The notes beneath the pieces are model-generated. The model had not been told where the DNA came from and searched no databases. It saw nothing but the letters and a program-made list of their open reading frames with translations. A stretch of 64,000 nt of DNA, from contig CM043968.1 in NCBI GenBank assembly GCA_014529385.2, forward strand, positions 21,815,484-21,879,483, written 5' to 3'. Made by a program: the position numbers and the translations under genes. Below, one piece after another: positions 10,340 to 22,206 of the stretch; the first letter of the stretch is position 1; each line of letters begins with the position of its first letter. This DNA comes from Adiantum capillus-veneris. Taxonomy: Eukaryota > Streptophyta > Polypodiopsida > Polypodiales > Pteridaceae.

Positions 10340-12060
10340 GAGTGTCGCCCATTGATAGGAGGGTTGAGTTTGTAGCTTTGGATGAGGCAAACACTTCAAA
10401 GCAATTCGAGAGGTTTTGCATATTTTCCTCATCCTCACACACGTCAAGTCAGGGGACTGAGTGAAAGTCTTAATGGTGCCCTTTAAAAGTTTCACCATAT
10501 AAGAGACACTTATTTGCTCTCCTTTCTAGGATGGTGGCATAGAGGGGTAATTGAGCTAGGTGGGATGTCTCTTCAAGATTTTGAAGTGCTTTGCCCATGT
10601 GCGCACACGAGGGACTAGGAAAAATAGAGTGTCATCCCTATTAATTTTGGGGGCTTCCACCAAGTACTTTAGAAATCTGGCATACTTGAGGATCCAATCT
10701 TTTTTCCACTTGGGTTGAGAGTCCACTATCTTCTTTGCAATATTTGTATCTTCGCGACGTCTCCCTCATACACTGGATCCGTTGCTTCCGCTTTGACTCT
10801 CTTTTTGATAACCAATACTTCACAATTTAAAAGAGGATATGGGAGCAAAGGTTGCATTCATTCCTCCCTAGCCACATTTGTGGCAAGCCCTTGGACTCCT
10901 ACAGAGTGTAACATTCTTGTCTGCCATTCCAAGGCTGCCTTGTGGTCGTCCACTGTGGACTTTCTATCAAAATTTGGAGGCATGTCTCCTCCTCTGTAGT
11001 CAATGACTTATCTGCTTCTTCCTATGCCTCTATCTATTCTTCTTGGTGCTACAAATATTTTTCATCTTTAGGAACTTCCAAGGGCTCCTCTCTAGTGTTA
11101 GCCCTAGAGCATTGGGCCCTGATTCTATTTTGTGTGTCCTTGCCTCAACTATTTCTTTTTGTAGTTTTGTTATGTGTTGTCGATCAAGTATATCCTTCTT
11201 TGTGGCCTCTTCTACTTGGTCCACCAACATCTCATGCAACTTCGCTAATTGTTATTGGAGCTCTTCATGTTCTTTTTGGAGATCTAGGTTTTTAGCCTTC
11301 AGTCTTTCCTTCGCGACTAGAGACCCTTATGCCATACGTGTTCTTTGTCTTTGTTCTAGTCGTGATTCTTTTTGGAGGGCAATGATTTGTGCTTCCAAGT
11401 CTTGAGTAGCTTGGCTATCTCCCCCTGCAACTTCCGGTGCAACTCTCAAGGTTGCCCATAGTCTCTTGATTGTCAAGTCCTATAGTTCTAACTTTACTTT
11501 CAACTCCAGCACTTCAACTTTTGCTACTTCTAGCCTCATCTTCTACTCTTTCTTTTTCTTCTTGGAGATTCTTCACTTCTCTTGGTGTAGGTGCTATCTC
11601 TTTTATCCTTTCTAGTGAGGGTTATGGTTAAAGATGAAGAGGGTTTTGGACTTGGAGAAGGAGTAGAGGAGCCCAATGGTGAAGGTGGTGGGGTTTCGTT
11701 GTTCGCTTGATCACCTTCTTGACCCTTCTTAGCTGGAGGCTCCGGCATTTCTTTCAGCTTCTTCTTAATTCATTGTACCACCTCCATTGTAAAGGGCTCT
11801 AGATTTTTTTGTTCAAGCACCTTTTCTCTTTCTTCATATGCTCCGATGTAGTGATGAAATTGATCCTCTAGAGGTCTCGAGGAGCTTTCGCCAACTTTTG
11901 CTGGGTCTGGTACCCAATACTCCTCAAAGTCTCCTTTGAGTAATCAATCTTTTCTAAACTGCTCAGTCAAACTGTTGATCTGAGCGGCTTTTTGGTTGTG
12001 TGTCTCTTTGGGCCTTGTTTCTTTGGTCACTTACATCTTTCCTTTCTTCTTTGAAGGTTC
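10340..12060 (-). pseudogene. copy B of the coiled-coil ORF of a pol-less LTR element
   Basis: Recognised by pairwise similarity to copy D (56880-60392). In order on the minus strand: a segment around NQKAAQINSLTEQF and LLKGDFEEYW (D: KSQKAVRLERLMEGF, LKGDLSELW); a proline/serine-rich stretch (11536-11748); a coiled coil (11030-11450) rich in E, K, L and Q; then ALEWQTRMLHSV and PLLPYPLL (D: ALEWEQRVFKSM, PSLRYPLL); and YMVKLLKGTIKTFTQSPDL (D: YMVKTLMGAIKLFTGLPDL). There are many in-frame stops and frame changes. The N-terminal 300 or so residues of D are missing: homology stops near 12060 just before the palindromes. Function is unknown; see copy D. Confidence 0.72.
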
Positions 12061-12086
12061 CTCAGGTCAGACCAAAACCTTGCCAA

Positions 12087-12667
12087 ACATGGATCGCAAT
12101 CCATGTACCTTTCTAGAAATTTGAGCTGATAAAGGACAAGCAGTGAATTGATAACAATTGGAGCACTTTATCCTCAAGGACCCTTATCAGAAAATTTCAA
12201 AAAGAGGGCAAAACGTGACAAAATTCAGATCAAGGGGGGAAGCACTAACATAAACCCTAAAGCTGACTTTTGTATGTCCAAAAAAGCTTTAAGGCATTCA
12301 AAAACCACATAGTCAGCATCACTAGGCCAAGGACTAGCTGTGGGACAAAATTCAGTGTATTTTGACACAAAGAAACATGGATCGCAATCCATGTTCCCCT
12401 GACACAAATTGACACCAAACTAGTACCATAGCTAGAGGGTATCACAGAGAGTATAGTGGTCCTTCCAGAGTTGAAAGTGGAAGCAAGAAACCATTCCAAT
12501 AGCTCAGAACTGACAGAATCTCAGGCAAGTGACAAAATCAACTAAGCCTCCAATCTTAAGATTCATTTCAAAAAACAAATTGGTACTGGAAGACCTCTTA
12601 ATCATGTTAAAACTGATGATAGCAACAAAAGTTCAATTGGCTTCTCAACATGGATCACGATCCATGT
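12087..12667. repeat. palindrome array P2, right part
   Basis: Three palindromes centred at about 12096, 12384 and 12657 (spacings 288 and 273), arms ACATGGAT / ATCCATGT, centres CGCA or CACG, i.e. an ancestral CGCG after one CpG transition. They lie directly upstream of the gag of plus-strand element A, so they probably belong to the leader of A. Confidence 0.8.
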
Positions 12668-12684
12668 ACCTCTGAGCCAGAACA

Positions 12685-12782
12685 GAGATAGAAACTTACC
12701 ACACAAGGAGTTAGGCCATAGCAACTAGGTGCCGAGATAGAAACTTACCACACAAGGAGTTAGGCCATAGCAACTAGGTGCC
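12685..12782. repeat. 49 bp perfect tandem duplication
   Basis: Two consecutive copies starting GAGATAGAAACTTACC at 12685 and 12734. Near-perfect identity indicates a recent local duplication in the leader of element A. Confidence 0.85.
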
Positions 12783-13108
12783 TAGATCAAAATTGTTGAG
12801 GTTGTGTAGGGAAGTGTGTGCTAAGTTTTTTCGAACAAAATCAAGAGCTAACAAGAACAACTGTAAGCTTACAGCTATCAAGCACATTTTGGACAGGGCG
12901 CAGGTACTAAAAGATACTACCCAGCAAGCAGTAACAAACGGGAGATTCAAACTATTTAATGAGGTAACTCGGTTTGGATTTTTCTTGTTACCAATTCTTT
13001 ATGAATCTAGGATCAGGAAGATCATACCAGAATATGAACCACAACATCTTTGATCAAGGGAGTAATCACTCAATGAAAGAAAGTGTGAATTAGAGACCAC
13101 TGCCTCCT

Positions 13109-15380
13109 TTGGAACCCATTTTAGAGGAGTTTGACACTTCATCTGAGAGATCATATGGCCTCATGACTGAAGATTCTAACAAGTCAAACCCTAAGGGAAC
13201 AAATTCAGTGGGTGCATGTCCTTCTCAGCCTACATCTTATGTAAAGTTGTTGTATTTGAAGTTTCAATTTGAAAATGTACTTAAAGCCAAAATCTATAAG
13301 GATGGAATGGACCACTACTGTGCTAAATTCGAAAATAAGCCAAGCGAGTTATGCACCTTGTAGATGTTGATTATGAAGGGGATAGATATTTTGACCGAGA
13401 GGGAATGATGTACCTAGTACCCTTATATTGTGGATAAATGGGGGATGATTGGCACCAAGGACAAAGTAGATAATGAACCGGTCGATGCTTCACCCAAAAT
13501 GGAGAAACAAAACATGGTACTCAGACGCACCAATGAGACAGAGCACCTTAACACGGACAACACATACATGGAGCTTTATCAGTTCAATAATGGAGAACAA
13601 AAACTCTATTACAGATGTGAAGAGCCCCGCATCAAAGAATTAACAGACCGAAATAACTTGTATGTTTACACGTACACGGAGGGTAGAAGTATTCAGGTGG
13701 TCATAATGGACAAGTATGGCCGAAATTACTCCCCAATGGATCAGAAGGAGTTAGAGAGATATACATATTCTGGAGGACCACTTCACCAATACTATGTAAA
13801 TCCGAAAGATGTAAAAACCACGACTACTCACATTAGACCTGAGATTGTACTTGAGAGCCCCTTGAGAACCAGAGTGGAGGGTTCTTATGGACATGAATGA
13901 GTTCCAAGAACAGAACCCTTAGGTTCGACGGCGACTAGGGCTTCCATGAACACACATAGGGGCAACTCTGTTCCCGAATTTGCTTACACCACTAGAAGAT
14001 TGACTTGATGAACGTATGGCAGATAGGATACCACTGTTAGTACCAAGAGAAGAGTACAAACCAAGAGAAGCCATCCCAGGGGGGCTAGGAGTTGTTAGAA
14101 TGGTTGGAGAGGCCAGGCGTATGCGACCATCTCAAGTAGCAAAATGCTTGCCTAGAAAGTATAATGGATCTGGCGATCCGTATGCCCATGTTTCAATCTT
14201 CAAACAAGTATTGAGAGCGAAACAGGTAACTGATTTCCACACTCAATATGAAGGATTTGGGTCGACATTGGAAGGTATTGCCCTGACTTGGTTTCAACCA
14301 TTATATAGCTTGGAATTCCCAAGTATCGAGCAACTTCTTTGAGAATTCGCTGAGGAATTTTCAAAGAGAGGGATCAAGCATAACACTGTCTCTCAGATCT
14401 ATGCATTTAATCAAAAGGAAAAAGAAAAAGTGAAGGAAGCATCGCTTTGTTTCAAGCAGTACATAGAAAAATGCCTTGCTCGAGAACTACCTCAGGATGA
14501 AAGACTATCAGTCCTCTTCATAGAGGGACTGTGAAATGACACGCTCAAAAAGGACTTGCACCTGAAAGCGTGTGTAACCTTTGAGCAATTCATGAAAGAG
14601 GCATTGTATCTTGTAGATAACTGCAAAGAATATAGGGAGGTGACTGAAGACACAGATCAGGGGACTAGTAGCTTCAACCTCGAGTGAGTCCACGACAAAA
14701 TTGGGAGGGAAAAATCCAATTGTGCCAGACGTTGATTGAATGATCAAGGAAGTGATCAGGAGGATGAACCAAGGAAACAGGACGAACCCAAACACACGAC
14801 AATCGCCCACCCAAAAATGCAATGCTTGTGGAGGTGACCATCCAACCCAGTGGTGCAACCTTCAACAAAGGCCAGGAGCGAACACACAACGAATATTGAA
14901 ATGGTGTGCTACAGAACAAAAATGGACAAACCACGAAACTCACGAATGTTTTTACAATCAGAACTATGTTAGAGAGAGACAATATGGACCACATGGGGGA
15001 CAACCACTTCTGCCCCCTCCAAGGTACCAAGTGGGGCCAAATAACGCCATCTTGGGTTAGGAAAAAGCTCAACCGGTGTTGGGACATCAACCTCCTTTAC
15101 CCTAGGAAAATAGAGCTATGGTAAGGATTTCTCAACCCATAGAACCACCTTTTGATGAGAGTATGATCCAAGTAGTCTCATACCGAGAAGATTCAGACAA
15201 TACTTATGAAAGGGAAATTGATAGGAATGCATATGCTCCAGAGGGACATAATCCATGGATAATTCTGGGAGAAATGCCTGAGCCCTCATACATAAAAATC
15301 ATTACTTGGTCGATGAGAATATGCTCATGTTCATGGCATATCAGGTCTACAAACCTAGAGGCTACCCTCCTAGAATAGGA
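13109..15380 (+). pseudogene. Gag of element A, broken into several frames
   Basis: Open pieces at 13109-13363, 13430-13900, 14016-14342, 14740-15060 and 15118-15378 match element 1 Gag in order: LYQFNNGEQKLYYRC and MDKYGRNYS, the central capsid-like segment (DFHTQYEGFG, FSKRGIKHNT after the frame break at 14342) and the CNACGGDHPTQWC knuckle. In Gag the central region would form the capsid and the knuckle would bind RNA. Element 1 has three knuckles in this region; A keeps the first clearly, with a Cys-poor remnant (WCATEQKWTNHETHEC) after it. In-frame stops at 14341 and 14534 make the frame non-functional. Confidence 0.72.
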
Positions 15381-15399
15381 TAGCTGATGGGAGCTCAAG

Positions 15400-17510
15400 C
15401 GAAAGATGGAGAAAAGGCACCAAGAAGAATCAAAGAAGCAACACGTCGATGATCTAGAATCATACGGTGAATCTGGAAAGAGTAAAAAGGAGAAAATTCA
15501 CTCGCAAGGAGAGGGACAACACGACACACATGACTAACAAGATCAAGACCTCGATTCTCCCAAGGATGCTGAGACACTTTCAGAGAGGTAAAAACAAGAG
15601 AAAGGAGAAAGTGCAGGACAGTCGGAGCAAAGGGTCGACGAAAAGCAGACGGAATAGCAAATGGATCAACAAACAAAATCACAGAAAAAGCCTGCCACAA
15701 CCTTGGATGCATTAGAGGGTTTGAAACAAAAGGAAAATCAAGCTGAGGTGACTAAGAGATCGGATCAGAGCCGAAAGGACCAGCATGGGCCAAGAACGCC
15801 ACCCACACAAGCTGTCATAAAAGAAGGAGCGGAGATAGTTAGCTCATTTGACATTGACAGTCACTTAGAGAAAATCAAACTACAATTCCAATGTCAAAGA
15901 GCTCTTTGCAACCTCAAGGAGATGGAGTTAGAAGATAACAAAAAGGAGGCATCTAGAGCAGCAGAGAAAAATCCTGGCAGTTAAAGCAACAAATCGTAAT
16001 ATTAAAAAATGCACAAGTCCAAGCGCAATTGGAGTTGTAGAGAGAACGAGAAAATGCAACATACTATTACAAAGAAGTGCAATAGTTCAACGAGGCAAAC
16101 TCAGCATTACAGATCGAATAGCAACGCCTCGAGGAGGAGCAAACCAGAGAAAAGGAGCAAAATGAGAAGCTACAAGGCTCGTATGCAGTGGTTAGCAGGT
16201 CTCTCACTCAGCTCCTAGCCATACAGGAGACACTCTCTTCTTCAACTATGACTATAGGCTCTACTTCCTTCAGTCAGGAAATCAAAGAGTTAAAGGAGGC
16301 CCTAAAACAAAGAAAAATATGACAGACTGATCATGACAGCAGGTCATAGGGCCCTACAACAAGCCAAGGATAAGGAAATCGAAGACTTAAAGAGGCAACT
16401 GGCTGAGGCAAGAAAGGAAGTAGAGCTCTGAAAGCAAATCAAACAAAGTATCAGCAGGATCGAGGAGAATTTGAGCAGGGAGAAGGATTCGAACAATCAG
16501 CGTTCGAAACTCATCAAACAGAAATGCCCACTATGAGCACTGGAAAAGACACTGCAGATTTAGCCATGAAACATCCACCTCGGAGTCAGCAAAAGATGAA
16601 ATTCAGCGTTGGATCTCAGAAGTAAAAGACCCTTCACACAAGGCATATATGCAATATGAACTAAAAGTGCTGGAATCGGCTGCCCTCCTCATGATCACTC
16701 TAGATGAGGTAGCAAAAAATCATGGGCGCAAAATGATCTCACTACCATTGATGCGGCAGGAAGTTCGATTATGGCAGCAAAAGATGCTCCCAAAAATTGA
16801 ACCAAACAGTAGAGGGGACTACAAAGAGGTTCCGATTACGGCCCTTTAGATTGAAACTATCCTCGACAATCAACCACTCTGGAGAAAAAAATGGTTCGAT
16901 CAACAGCCAACTGATGAAACCTATTACACGAACGTCCCTAGCATCTCAGGATCAACCCCACTTACTATCCCATCAAACGGACGGCGATCCTGGGACAATT
17001 TATAGTTGGCAAAGCAAAAGACCGGTAGTGCTGAACTACTCGGTAATTACCAAGCCGCTTAATAACAACCCCCCATCAGAGCATTACATGGTGCAAACGC
17101 TGAAAGGAGTAATCAATATGATGAAAGAGATCCCAAGTATTGCTTGTCAGATGCTAGTAAAGATTTCCAAAATGCTCATCACGTGCATTACAGATTTCAA
17201 AGACATTGAAGCAGTAGAGCATCCATGGCAGGTTTTTGTCGAGGGGAAGCGGGGTATTTGTTGGAATATGGAGACCGAAATCCCCAGCAAAAATGTTATC
17301 ATGGAATTATATGCAAGAGTCATGTTTCTGCCCTCTCATTACATGCAGACCTTCAAAGAAGCTTTCATGACAGGTTTCTTCGAAGTGGACTCTTCCATAT
17401 TCAATCCGATGAAAGATCTGCCAGCCTGCCACATTGCCTATCAAAGTACCATCAGCAATAATCCCTTTAGAGAGCTGGTAACCAAAGTCAAGATCGAAGC
17501 CAGAGCTTAG
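15400..17510 (+). pseudogene. copy A of the coiled-coil ORF with conserved C-terminal domain
   Basis: 15661-15984 and following frames give an E/K/Q-rich coiled region. 16649-16849 is comparable to the segment of D at 57420-57600 (LPLMRQEVRLWQQKMLP). The open frame 16797-17510 carries the conserved C-terminal domain: WRKKW-like motif in a neighbouring frame, SEHYMVQTLKGVINMM, MELYARVMFLPSHYMQTF and KEAFMTGFFEVDSSIF. D has SEQYMVKTLMGAIKLF, MFLPSYHL and FEETFYIGFF. The frame ends 88 bp before the PPT, the same position as in D. No known domain recognised. Stops and frame changes in the coiled-coil part mark it as a pseudogene, though the last 237 residues are open. Confidence 0.72.
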
Positions 17511-17598
17511 AAGTTCAGAAATCTCACTACAACGCTCGAAAGAAGACACTAAAGTGAACTCTCTCAGAGACAGCTTGCACGAGGGCGTGCAATGAATA

Positions 17599-17610
17599 GG
17601 AAGGGGGGAA
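17599..17610 (+). other. polypurine tract of element A
   Basis: GGAAGGGGGGAA immediately before the TGTT start of the 3' LTR at 17611. It serves as plus-strand primer in LTR elements. Confidence 0.8.
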
Positions 17611-18492
17611 TGTTTGGTGCATATGGGCGCGTACAGGTGTATGCACACCAAACCCGATGGACACTCTATTTTTTTGGGAAAAAACTATAAATTAGCCTAA
17701 GATGAGTTGTAATCATGATGAGAGTAGACCATACCCTTTTTTATTTCTTTGAGTCTACCCCTTGTAAGAGCTCGGATCGCCATGGGAAAGCCCCCTAACT
17801 TTTAAAGTCAAAACCCTTCGTTTTGAAGTAAGAAATTATCATTAGTTGAAGAAAGAAAACGTGCACTGTGGAAAATTCTTGTGACTACAACTTGTAATCC
17901 TCTTTTCTCATGAACGGGTAATCAGAATTCTATTCCAAATAGCACATTGCGTTCCTTGTCTCTTACTCTACAATCTAAGTGTAATCATTTCCAACGCTGC
18001 TGTGGTTTGCGACGTACTGTTTGTGAGCTAAATGCGTTGATTTGGGAGTTAAAATGGTTGTTTTTTGATGTTTTGACCATGGATAAGTCTTTCTATGCTT
18101 AAGATAGATCTTTCCAAGTACTTTTGTTTCAGTTTTCAGCACATTTTTTGTGATGGACTTATGTACCTTCCCAGATGGTGACAAAACTTGGTAGGATTGA
18201 GTCCATAAGTGTTGTGATACCTCTCCTTAAGTTTCGTGACATTCCAAATTCGTTTCGATACCGAAAAGACGTGATGATGTTGAGTGTTGAGATTGGTCAC
18301 ATACTAATTTTCTGACTAGGAAGTGGTTGATTTGCTTTTGTCGTAGAACGAGTAGCCCTTGAGTTCACTTTGGTGAGATTGACACTCTCATTAAGTCTCT
18401 GTGCCCCACCCTGAGTCGCTTCCTTCCATATTGACAGTATGTTAGTACAAAAGAGCTATGCTGCAGACGTCCGTCACGGCGACCCGCTAACA
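17611..18492 (+). repeat. 3' LTR of element A (882 bp)
   Basis: Starts TGTTTGGTGCATATGG after the PPT and ends CGACCCGCTAACA. The end is the complement of the TGTTAGCGG LTR start of element 1, so the LTRs are related. Ends are the usual TG...CA. Its length nearly equals the 885 bp LTR of element D. Confidence 0.78.
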
Positions 18493-18640
18493 TGAAACCC
18501 TAATGCATCTGCTATGGTTGAGGGGTAATCAAACTCTATGTCTTATTTCCATCCAAAGTAGTAATCACTGCCTTGTTGTCTTTTTGGATTGAGTTGACTA
18601 GCTCGTAGACTCTCTGCATATCCACACCTCCTAGTGGTAC
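18493..18640. other. short interval between element A and the copia LTR
   Basis: On the minus strand about 18530-18625 is open (segment MQRVYELVNSIQKDNK), which could be the N-terminal start of a Gag; not assignable. The 5 bp GGTAC at 18636-18640 would be the left target-site copy of the copia element, but its partner was not found. Confidence 0.3.
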
Positions 18641-18894
18641 TGTGAAGAAGTTGTATAAATCTTCTCTTTCCGGCTGGGTGAGGGTTTCTTCCTTGTTTGC
18701 ATTGAAGGAGTATGAGCAAAAGTGTGACGCAAGAGAGAGTGCGAGAAGAAGAGCACGACGATATGGTGAACTCGCTCTACTGTAATGTGTAGAGCAAAGT
18801 GAGTTCTTATTAGGTTTTTACAAAAGAATATGTGTACATACCTGGCGGCCCGCCCACTTACCTGGGCGACCACATTGGGCTTTATACCCCAACA
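18641..18894 (-). repeat. 3' LTR of the copia element (254 bp)
   Basis: On the minus strand begins TGTTGGGGTATAAAGCCC right after the PPT and ends ...CTTCTTCACA, i.e. TG...CA. Short LTRs are usual for copia. The left end is inferred from the TG/CA rule and lacks a second LTR to confirm it. Confidence 0.6.
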
Positions 18895-18905
18895 ACCTCC
18901 CACTT
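18895..18905 (-). other. polypurine tract of the copia element
   Basis: Minus-strand AAGTGGGAGGT immediately before TGTTGGGG, very like the AAGGGGGAGATTGTTGG junction of plant copia elements. Confidence 0.75.
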
Positions 18906-19022
18906 AAAGTCCAATATGGTACTTTAAGTGTGAGAGAAGCTAATATACAAGCTAATATACAAGAGATGTAGAGAAGTGATGTACTACCCTACACCTAACT
19001 GCTTGCAAAAATGCACAAAGCT

Positions 19023-19376
19023 CTATGAGGGAAGTCCTTTTGTAAGTAGATCAGCAAGATTTTTTGTGGTGTGAACTTTGAAAAGCTGAAGTTGCTTATC
19101 CTCAAGCATTTCCCTGATGAAATGATACTTCACGTCCACATGCTTTGTCTTTGAGTGATAAACTGGATTGTGAGCCAATTGTATAGCACTTTGACTATCA
19201 CAATATAACACAGGCATCTCTTCTTTGATTCCCAAATCTGTTACTAGTCGATTAAGCCAAATCGATTCTTTGCATGCCTCTGATGCTGCAACATATTCAG
19301 CCTCTGTAGTGGACTGAGTAACACAATCTTGTAATCTAGAACGCCATGATACTGCTCCACCAGCCAATGTAGACAT
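19023..19376 (-). pseudogene. copia RNase H domain
   Basis: 117-residue frame with the copia RNase H signatures: STLAGGAVSWRSRLQ, STTEAEYVAASEA with the catalytic E, LYCDSQSAIQLAHNP with a catalytic D, and HVDVKYHFIRE; it ends LADLLTKGLPS as usual for copia polyproteins. It would degrade the RNA strand of the RNA:DNA hybrid. It is out of frame with the RT upstream: a small indel near 19370 splits TSGYV from STLAGG, so the first Met here is not a real start. Confidence 0.88.
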
Positions 19377-20661
19377 ACCCTGACGTAGACCTTCGGTTGT
19401 CTAAGTCACCTGTATAATCTGAGTCTGTAAAACCCTTTACACTTAGCTCCTCACTCCCATAGCATATGCGCATACTCTTTGTAGCTTTCAGGTATCTCAA
19501 TATTCCTTTCACTACCTCCCAATGTTTCTTTCCTGGGTTTGACATGTATCGACTTACTACTCCCACTGCAAATGCAATGTCTGGGCGAGTAGCAATCATT
19601 GCATACATTAAACTACCCACTGCAGATGCATATGGAATCTTATCCATTTCAGCCTGTTCTTCCTCAGACATATGACAATCTTGTTTGCTAAGTTTTACAT
19701 ATGGTGGCAATGGAACACTCAATGCCTTTCCCTTCTCCATATTGAAACGTTGCAAAACCTTGTCAATATACTCTGTTTGAGATAACCAAATCAACTTCTT
19801 TGATCTGTCTCTCTCAATGCGCATACCAAGTATATGAATTGCCTCACCCATGTCTTTCATATCAAACGATTTTGCCATCTTTGACTTCAAAGCTGAAATT
19901 TCTTCCAAGTGCTTGCCAGCAATCAACATGTCATCCACATACAAAATAAGGATCAGCCAACTGCCATCCTTAGCCTTCTTTGTATATAGACAGTGATCGA
20001 ACTCACTACGTTTGTAGCCTTGAGAAAGCATAAACTTGTGGAACTTATGGTACCATGACCTCGGTGATTGTTTTAAGCCATAAAGACTCTTTAACAACTG
20101 GCATACCAAATCTTCCTTGCCTTTCTCAACAAACCCTTCTGGCTGCTGCATGTAAATTTCCACATCTAAATCACCATGCAAGAACGTTGTCTTGACATCC
20201 ATTTGGTGCAATACCAAATCTAATATGGCAACCAATGCAAGAAAGCATCTCAATGTAGTCATCTTGACCACCGGAGAGAAGACTTCATCAAAGTCAATGC
20301 CTTGTTCTTGCTTAAAGCCCTTGGCAACAAGCCTTGCTTTGTACTTTGGCTGACTATCATGAGCGGTGATCTTATACCTGTAAACCCATTTACAAGGTAG
20401 AGACTTTTTGCCCTGTGGTAATTTAACTAGCTTCCATGTCTGGTTTTTATGCAAAGCTGTCATCTCTGACTGCATGGCCAATTGCCAATTCCCGGAGTCC
20501 TTCATTTGCACTGCTTCCTTGTAACATGAAGGCTCATTTCAATCAGTCAACATGGCATAGTTCATAGATGGAACAAACCTATCAGGAGGTCGCGTGATAC
20601 GTCCAGATCTCTGTACAATAGGTGTCTCAGGATCAGCCACAACCTGTGGTTCCACTCTATT
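19336..20661 (-). pseudogene. copia reverse transcriptase
   Basis: The domain opens with WKLVKLPQGKKSLPCKWVYR and KARLVAKGFKQEQGIDF, continues through FSPVVKMTTLR, the catalytic FLHGDLDVEIYMQQPEGF and LYGLKQSPRSWY, and the active-site box LILYVDDMLIAG. It ends with the connection segment SLMYAMIATRPDIAFAVG. All RT catalytic Asp positions are present. In-frame stops TAA at 20662 and TGA at 20539 separate it from the integrase, and the 3' end is frameshifted into RNase H. The residue conservation indicates a fairly young element killed by a few mutations. Confidence 0.9.
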
Positions 20662-21690
20662 TTATCCTTGCTCCTCTTGAGCCCTGACATTTTGTCTTGC
20701 ACGTGCAGGTCCATCTTCTTGGAAGACAACTCTTCTAATCTCCTCAACCCTCTCTGGTTTAGAATGATATTTGGCTTCATTAAAGTGAACATCATTGCTG
20801 CGGATAACCTTTCTGGATTTGGGATCCCAAAGTTTGTACCCCATCTCACCAGAATTACCATAGCGTAGAAAGATGCACTTTCTACTCTTTGGCTCAAGTT
20901 TGTTCCTAAATTCCTTTGGAACATGAGTATATGCCTCACAGCCAAAGACTCTGAGATGCTTGTATGAGGGCATTTTGCCTGACCATACCATCTCTGCCAC
21001 TGAATCCTTCTACAAAACCTTGCTAGGATATCTATTTATAAGATGAACAGCTGTCGATACAGCTTCAACCCAAAACCCATTTGGCAGTTGTGCATTAGAC
21101 AACATACTTCTGACCTTCTCTTGTATGGTCCTATTCATCCTTTCAGCAACACCATTTTGAGGAGGATTGTAAGGAGCAGTAAGTTCACGTTTTATACCTT
21201 TTGACTCACAAAAGTCTTGAAAGGCCTTTGAAACATACTCTCCACCATTGTCAGTGAGTAAGCATTTAAGCTTCTTGCCACTCTGATTCTCCACAAGTGC
21301 CACAAACGTTTTGAAAACACTAAACGCTTCATCCTTGTGCTTGAGAAAGTAAACCCATACTTTCCTTGAGTAATCATCTATAAATGTCATAAAGTAAGAA
21401 GCTCCCCCTAGAGATAGGTTAGACATAGGTCCACACAAATCACTATGAACAAGTGCCAACTGTGTATCTCTTCTACTTCTTCTATGCTTATGTGGCTGCT
21501 GTGTTTGCTTACCATACAGACAACGTTCACAGAATTCAAAATCATTAAATGACAAGCCAGGAAAAGAACCAGAACGAGACAAGATTTCCATTCCCTTGGA
21601 CATATGTCCTAACCGGCTATGCCACAAAGAAACGTTCGGCTGCTCAGTTACATTGATTACATTTTTAGAGACATTTGATACATAAATCAT
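20662..21690 (-). pseudogene. copia integrase
   Basis: Two pieces in one frame (21010-21690 and 20662-21000) split by a TAG. The zinc-binding HHCC module is visible (WHSRLGHMS ... CERCLYGK). The DDE core follows: HSDLCGPM, LLTDNGGEYVS, and PPQNGVAERMNRT containing the catalytic Glu. After the core comes the copia-specific LRVFGCEAYTHVPKEFR segment and a strand-rich C-terminal part. Integrase inserts the cDNA into the genome. Confidence 0.9.
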
Positions 21691-21699
21691 GTAAAGTGC

Positions 21700-22206
21700 T
21701 CAAAAATTTACTCCATGTGCTACTGTCATAGAACCCTTGGATATCTTCCACATGTTCTGTCCAAAAGTGGTGACGTAGCCAGCATCATCAAGTAAACCTA
21801 TGCTGATCAAGCTCTTTGTAATTGCGGGAACATGTCTCATATTCTTCAGCGTGAAAGAAGAGCCATTCTGAAACTTCAATTGAACATCTCCAACACCTAA
21901 GATCTCACATGTCTGCCCATTGCCTAGCCGAACATGATCTTTAGTGGTCACATAAGAGGTAAACCACTCCTTGTTTGGAGACACATGAAGTGATGCCCCT
22001 GAGTCTATAATCCAGTCACTCAGTGCATTTCCATCAGATCTTGTAAGAAGAGCTGAGTCCATTGTATTTTTCAAGAAGTAGATATCTCCTGACACTAGAC
22101 TGTCATCCTCTGCAACAGTGTTTTTCACATTTATTTCTTGAATCTTCACTGAGGACTTGTTCTTCTCACCATGGTATTCTGCTTTCTCTTTGCCTTTTTC
22201 TGCTTT
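21700..22206 (-). pseudogene. copia aspartic protease
   Basis: Same frame as Gag after the TGA at 22207. Motif WIIDSGASLHVSPN holds the catalytic Asp; RLGNGQ and LKNMRHVPAITKSLISIGLL are typical copia protease/flank segments. It would process the polyprotein. A second TGA at 21700 separates it from the integrase. Confidence 0.85.

Larger units (their letters stand above)
12783..18492 (+). mobile_element. element A: pol-less LTR element with gag and coiled-coil ORF
   Basis: Plus-strand order: leader (probably with P2), gag (13109-15380), coiled-coil ORF with conserved C-terminal domain (15400-17510), polypurine tract (17599-17610), 3' LTR (17611-18492). No reverse transcriptase, RNase H or integrase motif was found between gag and the PPT, so the element depends on another element for mobility. 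The 5' LTR was not found to the left. The start given is a working boundary. Confidence 0.7.
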
